A DNA stretch of 64,000 bases from Gammaproteobacteria bacterium. GTDB taxonomy: Bacteria > Pseudomonadota > Gammaproteobacteria > Pseudomonadales > Pseudohongiellaceae. The notes beneath the pieces are model-generated. The model saw only the letters and a program-made list of their open reading frames with translations. It was not told the DNA's origin and made no database searches. The number at the start of each line of letters is the position of its first letter. The first letter of the stretch is position 1. The position numbers and the translations under genes are program-made. This document shows positions 58,771 through 64,000 of this stretch, piece after piece. The DNA lies in contig JAQWMX010000001.1 in NCBI GenBank assembly GCA_029246545.1, forward strand, positions 1 to 64,000. Reading direction: 5' to 3'.

Positions 58771-59352
58771 ATGAAAATTAGTTTCCTCGCTTCTCACAAC
58801 GGATCTTCAGCAAAAGCAATTATCAAAGCTATTCGCACAGCAAAGCTTGATGCCGAAATTGGCGTTTTAATCACCAATAATCGCGACTCAAATATCTTGC
58901 AGTGGTGTCTTGAGAATGACATAGAAGTTCACCATATCAGCGCCAAGACACATCGTGGTGAAGACAATGCTGATGAAGCTATCCAGACTGTACTGCGCGA
59001 TGCTGAAACTAACCTGGTTGTCTGCTCTGGTTACATGAAGGAAATTGGCCCGGCAACCTTGCGTGTTTATCCTTATAAAATTTTGAATATACACCCAGCC
59101 CTATTACCCAAATATGGCGGTAAAGGTATGTATGGCGATCATGTGCATCAGGCTGTATTAGATGCCGGAGAAAAAGAATCTGGCGCTACCGTGCATTATG
59201 TGACTGACGGCATTGATGAAGGACCTGTCATTAAACAGCAGGTCATTGCCGTTGAAACTGGCGACACTTTAGATAGCTTGCGCAGTAAAGTTCAACTTTG
59301 TGAACCAAGGCTTTATCTCAGTGCTTTACAAGATATTCTGAAAGATGAATAA
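58771..59352 (+). CDS. Phosphoribosylglycinamide formyltransferase-like (PurN family) protein
   Basis: This 193-aa formyltransferase-fold protein has catalytic motif NIHPALLPKYGGKGMYGDHV (Asn/His, about residues 107-126) and the Asp-containing loop HYVTDGIDEGPVIKQQ (about 150-165), with SHNGSSAKAIIKAIRTAKLD at the N-terminus. True PurN makes formyl-GAR in purine synthesis. The neighbours (FKBP, HDAC-like) are not purM or other pur genes, so the physiological substrate is not certain. It sits 27 bp before the HDAC-like gene. Confidence 0.87.
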   Translation: MKISFLASHNGSSAKAIIKAIRTAKLDAEIGVLITNNRDSNILQWCLENDIEVHHISAKTHRGEDNADEAIQTVLRDAETNLVVCSGYMKEIGPATLRVYPYKILNIHPALLPKYGGKGMYGDHVHQAVLDAGEKESGATVHYVTDGIDEGPVIKQQVIAVETGDTLDSLRSKVQLCEPRLYLSALQDILKDE

Positions 59353-59379
59353 AAAGCTGAATCAAACGACAATCTCAAA

Positions 59380-60315
59380 GTGAAGACAACAGTTATCTAT
59401 AGTCATCTAGAATGCCTAAAGCATGAGCCAGGATTTGAGCACCCGGAAAGTCCGAATCGCTTGAAAGCTATTCTGGATACACTTCCAGATAAAACCGAGC
59501 ACTTTCACTATCACTACGAAGAAGCCCCACTAGGTACAGAGCAACAAGTGCTATTGGCACACACACCGGAATTACTTGAACGGATCAAAGCAATTGCACC
59601 AAACGATGGCTTAGCGCAAATTGATGCCGACACACTTATGTCGCCAGGCTCTCTAATCGCTGCTTTACGGAGTACTGGCGCAGCCTGTAATGCCATTGAC
59701 GAAATAATGGCCGGCTATATCCAGCATGCTTTCTGTGCGACTCGCCCACCAGGACATCATGCCACAACCGATCAAGCCATGGGCTTTTGTCTGTTTAATT
59801 ATATTGCAATCGCCGCTTTGTATGCTCAACAAACTTATGGTTTAGAACGCATCGCCATTGTTGATTTTGATGTTCACCATGGCAATGGCACCCAGGATAT
59901 TGTTAAAGATAAAGAAGGGTTATTTTATATTTCCACTCATCAAAGCCCTTTTTATCCTGGGACAGGTAGTGAAGCAGAAAATTCACCCCACAATATTCTG
60001 AATATCCCTCTGCATGCAGGTACCGGACATAGCGCTTATAAAAAGATATTCACTGAGAAGGTTATCCCCGCTTTACAAGATTTCAAACCACAGCTGCTTT
60101 TGGTTTCAGCAGGTTTTGACGCTCATCACAAAGATCCACTCGCCGCTATAGAATTCTCGGAATTGACTTACCAATGGCTAGGTGAACAATTAGGTGATTT
60201 TGCAGAAGAATATTGCCAATCCAGAATATTGTCTGTGCTTGAAGGTGGGTACAACTTAGATGCCTTAAGTAGTAGTTTTCAAGCTTATCTAGCCGGAATT
60301 CATACAAAGTTATAA
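59380..60315 (+). CDS. Histone-deacetylase-family amidohydrolase
   Basis: The 311 residues start at GTG (VKTTVIYSHLECLKHEPGFE). The zinc-hydrolase motifs are FCATRPPGHHATTDQAMGFC (His pair, about residues 118-137), IVDFDVHHGNGTQDI (metal Asp/His, about 162-176), GTGSEAENSPHN, SAGFDAHHKDPLAAI (metal Asp, about 247) and LEGGYN. Bacterial members deacetylate acetylpolyamines or small acetylamides. The exact substrate is unknown. Confidence 0.92.
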   Translation: MKTTVIYSHLECLKHEPGFEHPESPNRLKAILDTLPDKTEHFHYHYEEAPLGTEQQVLLAHTPELLERIKAIAPNDGLAQIDADTLMSPGSLIAALRSTGAACNAIDEIMAGYIQHAFCATRPPGHHATTDQAMGFCLFNYIAIAALYAQQTYGLERIAIVDFDVHHGNGTQDIVKDKEGLFYISTHQSPFYPGTGSEAENSPHNILNIPLHAGTGHSAYKKIFTEKVIPALQDFKPQLLLVSAGFDAHHKDPLAAIEFSELTYQWLGEQLGDFAEEYCQSRILSVLEGGYNLDALSSSFQAYLAGIHTKL

Positions 60316-60414
60316 TATTTTTTCTGATTGAATCAACGGGTTCATAGCTTTCCTTTAATTGAGAATATAGAATTGTCGGTCATTAACAATTTAGGTCATC
60401 ACTGGAGATAATTG

Positions 60415-61233
60415 ATGGAAGACGGCATAAACATACTAAACGATTATGTAATCCCTTGGGGTGTACGATTAATTATTGCCTTTGCAATTTTTTATATTGG
60501 TAAAGCAATAGCTAAAGCAATTTCTGAATTTGCGAAAAAGCCCATGTCAAAGTCCGGCATGGATACCATGCTTATAAATTTTCTAGGCACGATGATTTAT
60601 TCGATCTTGCTTATTGCTGTTGTGCTTGCCGCCGTCGATCAACTTGGTATCAATATCACTTCTTTATTAGCCATTGTTGGTGCTGCAGGATTAGCTGTTG
60701 GCTTAGCACTGAAAGACTCCCTGAGTAATTTTGCTGCCGGGGTCATGATCATTATTTTCCGGCCTTTTAAAATTGGTGACTTCATAAATGCTGCTGGTAG
60801 TGCTGGAACTGTTGATGAAATTGGCCTTTTTTGCACCCTTCTGCATACCGGTGATAATCAACGCATTATTATCCCTAACTCTTCGGTTCTTGGTGGCACA
60901 ATTGTTAACGTTAATACGCTGGGAACTCGCCGCGTTGATCTGGTTATAGGCATTGGCTATGACGACAACATCGGTCAAGCTAGAGATATAATTCTTGGCA
61001 TTATTGATGCTGATCCCAGAATACTTAAAGATCCTGAAGCTGGTGTTGCCTTAGGTGAACTGGCTGATAGCAGCGTTAATTTTAATGTGCGCCCTTGGGT
61101 GAAAGCTGAAGATTATTGGGCAGTACGTGCTGATTTATTAGAAACTATTAAACTTTCATTGGATCAAGCTGGCATAAACATTCCATATCCTCAGCAAGAT
61201 GTGCATATGCACACTGTAAGTGATGCCCAGTAA
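60415..61233 (+). CDS. mscS: Small-conductance mechanosensitive channel (MscS family)
   Basis: The protein is about 272 aa from ATG 60415, with GGAG eight bases upstream; a TTG codon precedes it. Three N-terminal helices are followed by the pore helix TSLLAIVGAAGLAVGLALKD-SLSNFAAGVMI (about residues 81-111) with the Gly/Ala-packed TM3. The beta domain begins RPFKIGDFINAAGSAGTVDE. Length matches E. coli MscS (286). It releases osmolytes on hypo-osmotic shock. Confidence 0.95.
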   Translation: MEDGINILNDYVIPWGVRLIIAFAIFYIGKAIAKAISEFAKKPMSKSGMDTMLINFLGTMIYSILLIAVVLAAVDQLGINITSLLAIVGAAGLAVGLALKDSLSNFAAGVMIIIFRPFKIGDFINAAGSAGTVDEIGLFCTLLHTGDNQRIIIPNSSVLGGTIVNVNTLGTRRVDLVIGIGYDDNIGQARDIILGIIDADPRILKDPEAGVALGELADSSVNFNVRPWVKAEDYWAVRADLLETIKLSLDQAGINIPYPQQDVHMHTVSDAQ

Positions 61234-61279
61234 ATAGTCTAAAAAGGTTTTGTTGAACTAAAGATTCATACCTGTTGAA

Positions 61280-61819
61280 CTAAAAACTGGAACCGGGCTG
61301 CGCTAAAAATTCTATTTCATCTGGGATCGATTCACGACCAAGAATTTCATTACGGTGAGGATAACGTCCAAACTTCTCAATAATTTCCTTGTGCTTATAT
61401 TCGTAATCCAGAGTATTTTGAATGCCGTTTTTCGTAAATAATTCAACAGCCACTTTATGCACTTTCAAGGACTCACTGTGCATAAAAGGCATATACAAAA
61501 ATACTTGTTGTTCAGTACTTAGTTCATCATCCGCTTTTTGAGCAACAGCCTCCTGCGCTAGCGTAAGCGCTTGCGTGTCAAAAGCAAAGGCTAATGCGGT
61601 ATCACGATACATATTGCGAGAGAACTGATCCAACACAATAACCTCAGCCAAACGACCTTGTGGAGACTCTCGCCAGTCAAACAATTCACATAAAGTTGCC
61701 TGCCGATGCAGTTCACCAAAACGATCTACAATCAACTGATCAAACTCTAGATCTTTCTTCCAATGTTGAGCTGGTTCTAATTCATGAAACCAGAAGTTAA
61801 TAACATCTTCATAAGTCAT
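61280..61819 (-). CDS. DUF924 family protein
   Basis: This 179-aa all-helical, TPR-like DUF924 protein has the signature VLDQFSRNMYRDTALAFAFD (about residues 61-80) and YMPFMHSESLKVHKVAVELF (about 107-126), ending FGRYPHRNEILGRESIPDEI. The function is unknown. It is the most downstream of a leftward run of small genes ending near 63.8 kb. Confidence 0.92.
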   Translation of the reverse strand: MTYEDVINFWFHELEPAQHWKKDLEFDQLIVDRFGELHRQATLCELFDWRESPQGRLAEVIVLDQFSRNMYRDTALAFAFDTQALTLAQEAVAQKADDELSTEQQVFLYMPFMHSESLKVHKVAVELFTKNGIQNTLDYEYKHKEIIEKFGRYPHRNEILGRESIPDEIEFLAQPGSSF

Positions 61820-61832
61820 TATGGTTTCACCT

Positions 61833-62237
61833 TTAAAAGAAATTATTTATCAGCAAATTTATCCACATAATAATTACGCATATAAAGCCAAATAAAAACG
61901 CTAAAAGACGATGGATAATATGGTTATAGCTTAAATGAATGTATGCATGCACATAACGAGAAAATACAAACAACCAGGCCAAAATAAAACCGAGCGTGTC
62001 AAACGGCATTAAAAATAAATAAAGCACCGTAACCACATAAAAAAGTATGGGAACTTCAAATTGATTACTAAAAGCGCGACTGGTTACTTTAACGGCATCA
62101 GGAATATCTTCTCCACTCATTGATTTAAAATAAGCAGGATTCATTTCACCTGAGCGCACGCTATTAATACGTGTCATCAAGGTCAATAAGCCTATTACAG
62201 AGGTAAGAAAGATCATGGCTGACATGGCTATAATCAT
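61833..62237 (-). CDS. MAPEG family membrane protein
   Basis: The 134 residues have four hydrophobic helices. SRAFSNQFEVPILFYVVTVL (about residues 51-70) is the family's conserved RxxxNxxE-type glutathione-site segment, and FSRYVHAYIHLSYNHIIHRL follows about 30 residues on. Relatives (MGST-like) conjugate or peroxidise with glutathione. Its start overlaps the cupin gene stop by 4 bp, indicating coupling. Confidence 0.87.
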   Translation of the reverse strand: MIIAMSAMIFLTSVIGLLTLMTRINSVRSGEMNPAYFKSMSGEDIPDAVKVTSRAFSNQFEVPILFYVVTVLYLFLMPFDTLGFILAWLFVFSRYVHAYIHLSYNHIIHRLLAFLFGFICVIIMWINLLINNFF

Positions 62238-62635
62238 AGTGTGTCTCCATCAGGCTCTTTATCTACTTTGTGGTTTATATCGCCTTCCAATTCAACATAA
62301 TAGCTTTCCTCAAAACGAGGCGTACATAGCGCAAGAAAAATCAGGTCTTCTTCTCCTGAATTAGTAATACGTTGTCGTACTTCAGGCGGAATCAATACAA
62401 CATCTCTTTCAATGACATCTCTAGGTTCACTAGAACCAACTTCAACACTGCCTTTACCGGAAAGAATTAAATAACGTTCGCTTATACCTAATAATTTATG
62501 CCAATGAGTGGTTTCACCGGGTTCTACTCTGATATGAGCAACAGAGAGTTCAGGATCTTCAGGGGAATTAGAAAGCTCAGTAATAAAACAGCCTTCACGA
62601 AAATAGTATTCACTGGATTTATCAAGAGCAGTCAT
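62234..62635 (-). CDS. Cupin domain protein
   Basis: This 133-aa single cupin has motif 1 RVEPGETTHWHKLLGISERY (metal His/His/Glu-type, about residues 37-56) and motif 2 VVLIPPEVRQRITNSGEEDL (about 79-98). The second metal His is replaced (PPEVRQRITN), so metal binding may differ from the standard cupin. Function is unknown. It overlaps the neighbouring DUF1801 gene by 14 bp and MAPEG by 4 bp. Confidence 0.85.
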   Translation of the reverse strand: MTALDKSSEYYFREGCFITELSNSPEDPELSVAHIRVEPGETTHWHKLLGISERYLILSGKGSVEVGSSEPRDVIERDVVLIPPEVRQRITNSGEEDLIFLALCTPRFEESYYVELEGDINHKVDKEPDGDTL

Positions 62636-63044
62636 GGATTTTCCTCATATCGCTTAAGGACTTTCTTATCAGCTGTTTTAATACCTTTATATCAATATCT
62701 TCTAGTTTTTTTATATAAAGACAGCTTACGCTGGTTTTATATTTACCCAACTTTTCCATTAATTTTGAGTAAGAAGAAAAACCATTCATAATATAAATGG
62801 TTAATTCTGCCTTGCGCAGTGAAAAGCCAGTTAATAACCAATCGCCCTCGCGACCACTGGCATAATTGTAGTGGTAACTACCAAAACCCACAATACTTGA
62901 ACCCCACATCACAGCTTCACGTTTAGTTAATTTTTGCATAAGTTCGAGCATAACTAGTGCATCTTCTCGGCGCTTTTCATTTTCAATCGATTTCAGAAAC
63001 TTGATGACACTTGCTTTATTGGCTTTGGTTTTTAAATCACTCAT
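62622..63044 (-). CDS. DUF1801 (YdhG/YjbR-like) protein
   Basis: The 140 residues contain MLELMQKLTKREAVMWGSSIVGFGSYHYNYA-type DUF1801 core (about residues 27-57) with GFSLRKAELTIYIMNGFSSY and CLYIKKLEDIDIKVLKQLIR. The fold is small alpha/beta with no known enzyme activity. It overlaps both neighbours on the same strand (GNAT by 8 bp, cupin by 14 bp). Confidence 0.88.
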   Translation of the reverse strand: MSDLKTKANKASVIKFLKSIENEKRREDALVMLELMQKLTKREAVMWGSSIVGFGSYHYNYASGREGDWLLTGFSLRKAELTIYIMNGFSSYSKLMEKLGKYKTSVSCLYIKKLEDIDIKVLKQLIRKSLSDMRKIHDCS

Positions 63045-63549
63045 GCTGGTTCAATTTTTTGCCGTAATAGAGATGATCAACATTGCCAATTTCAAGCTTG
63101 GCTATAGTCGGCATTAATCCCCAAGGCTCAAAACCAAACTTCTCTAATAAAGCGATACTGGCGGTATTACAAGAAAGCAGAATCGCGATGAGGTTTGTAA
63201 TGTCGAGTGTCGGGCATTGGCTTATTGCGTGATCTATTAATTGTGTGCCTAAACCCCTGCCTTGATAGTGGCTATCTAAATAATATGAAATTTCAGCGCA
63301 TTGGTAAAAAGCCGCACGTCCATGACGATAAGGGCTCAAAGCGAGATAACCCACTACCTGCTCATTTTCATCAACACCTTCAATTGCAACAAAGATGTTG
63401 TAATGCTCGCCATTATGCAGATCTAACCAGGCTCTTTTATCATCAACTGAGACTTCATTAATCTCAGCAATTTGTACACCTGTTCGCACCGCTTGATTAT
63501 AAATATCAATAATCGCGTCGTAATGTTCAGGGCCGGCCACTTTAAGCAT
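63037..63549 (-). CDS. GNAT acetyltransferase (phosphinothricin-type)
   Basis: This 170-aa GNAT-fold protein has the acetyl-CoA loop YLDSHYQGRGLGTQLIDHAI (RGLGT, about residues 90-109). The phosphinothricin/methionine-sulfoximine acetyltransferase subgroup is suggested by AIIDIYNQAVRTGVQIAE and LEKFGFEPWGLMPTIAKLEI. The substrate is unknown. It is part of the overlapping small-gene operon. Confidence 0.88.
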   Translation of the reverse strand: MLKVAGPEHYDAIIDIYNQAVRTGVQIAEINEVSVDDKRAWLDLHNGEHYNIFVAIEGVDENEQVVGYLALSPYRHGRAAFYQCAEISYYLDSHYQGRGLGTQLIDHAISQCPTLDITNLIAILLSCNTASIALLEKFGFEPWGLMPTIAKLEIGNVDHLYYGKKLNQHE

Positions 63550-63557
63550 TTTCTTGA

Positions 63558-63806
63558 TTAATCCTTAGTATCTTTTTCGATAACATAAATGGCTTCATCA
63601 ACAGATTCCATTATCGAATGAAAAACTTCACGCGCATCATGTAAACCTCGATTATAAAAATGAGCGCCAACTTCTTTTGTGAAAAAATCTAAAAGAAATT
63701 CAGCATCAAATTGACCAAGGTCTTGTTCAAGCTCATTACTAAAATATGTCTTAATTTTTTGAACCAGCGCCTGTTTTTCTTCTATCGAAAATTCAATTTC
63801 TGGCAT
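63558..63806 (-). CDS. DUF2164 family protein
   Basis: The 82 residues match the DUF2164 pattern: FSIEEKQALVQKIKTYFSNE, LDFFTKEVGAHFYNRGLHDA (about residues 44-63), ending EAIYVIEKDTKD. It is small, acidic and cytoplasmic, with no known function. It is 8 bp upstream of the GNAT gene on the same strand. Confidence 0.9.
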   Translation of the reverse strand: MPEIEFSIEEKQALVQKIKTYFSNELEQDLGQFDAEFLLDFFTKEVGAHFYNRGLHDAREVFHSIMESVDEAIYVIEKDTKD

Positions 63807-63849
63807 TACTTTAATTAACCTATTAATAAATAAAAATTATTTTTAAGGC

Positions 63850-64000
63850 TTAGCCCTGATTGAGGCCAAGCTCTTTTTGCTTTTTCTTAGTGAGCCCCAG
63901 AGATACTATTTCATGGGAATCTCGAATATAGTCTTTAAGATCCTCATCACACAAACCTGGCTCATCATAATGTTAAATCCACTTCATACCTCTAGAGGCC
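63850..64000 (-). pseudogene. MmcQ/YjbR-like gene, C-terminal end, interrupted by a stop codon
   Basis: The minus-strand frame reads RGMKWI-stop-HYDEPGLCDEDL, then KDYIRDSHEIVSLGLTKKKQ-KELG to a stop at 63850-63852, the typical C-terminus of MmcQ/YjbR (DUF419) proteins. A TAA at 63973-63975 breaks it where a Gln codon (CAA) would fit. The 5' part lies beyond the window, so whether the upstream frame is intact is unknown. Confidence 0.6.

Overview
The window reads as chromosome of an AT-leaning gammaproteobacterium, probably marine and aerobic. The basis is gene content: metF-metH with a divergent metR, class II ilvC, bamD-rluD-pgeF-clpB linkage, a Pseudomonas-type IlvI, a PQQ sugar dehydrogenase and MsrPQ. 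The exact clade cannot be fixed without a 16S search. There is no phage, plasmid, IS element or CRISPR array. The window is mostly core metabolism plus small accessory genes, several of them broken.

Layout. 0-3.5 kb: a leftward rRNA operon (16S, tRNA-Ala, 5' part of 23S) with its promoter and boxA elements. 3.5-6.4 kb: msrQ and two tandem msrP paralogues. 6.5-12.5 kb: pssA, ilvC, a secreted TPR protein, and ilvIH behind a long structured leader ending in an attenuator-like terminator. 12.6-19.9 kb: an M19 dipeptidase carrying a fossil beta-barrel tail, DUF4159, ppx, alkaline phosphatase, a second TPR paralogue and a frameshifted NUDIX hydrolase. 20-25.5 kb: clpB (sigma-32-like promoter), pgeF, rluD and divergent bamD. 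25.5-36 kb: AGCS symporter, a phosphoribosyltransferase, then two inverted copies of the proteasome-like Anbu gene flanking alpha-E, ATP-grasp, AMMECR1, an AKR-RidA fusion and an APC permease. 36-39.5 kb: DUF6152, MFS, an internally deleted alanine dehydrogenase and small proteins. 39.7-44 kb: long-type ileS and a DAHP synthase. 44-46 kb: a decayed truncated globin behind an FNR-like box, then a secreted redoxin whose active-site first Cys codon is UGA, a candidate selenoprotein. 46-51 kb: Hsp70 (YegD-like), PQQ sugar dehydrogenase, a frameshifted membrane protein and TraB/GumN. 51-57 kb: metH-metF and metR. 57-64 kb: DUF1015, FKBP, PurN-like, HDAC-like, MscS and a leftward run of small genes (DUF924, MAPEG, cupin, DUF1801, GNAT, DUF2164, broken MmcQ/YjbR).

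Main points of interest: the UGA-containing redoxin with a hairpin at SECIS position; the ilvIH leader; the twin inverted Anbu genes; a pair of ~135 bp repeats with inverted ends that each begin at the stop codon of a leftward gene; and an unusual density of single-lesion genes, which means either active gene decay or residual assembly indels.
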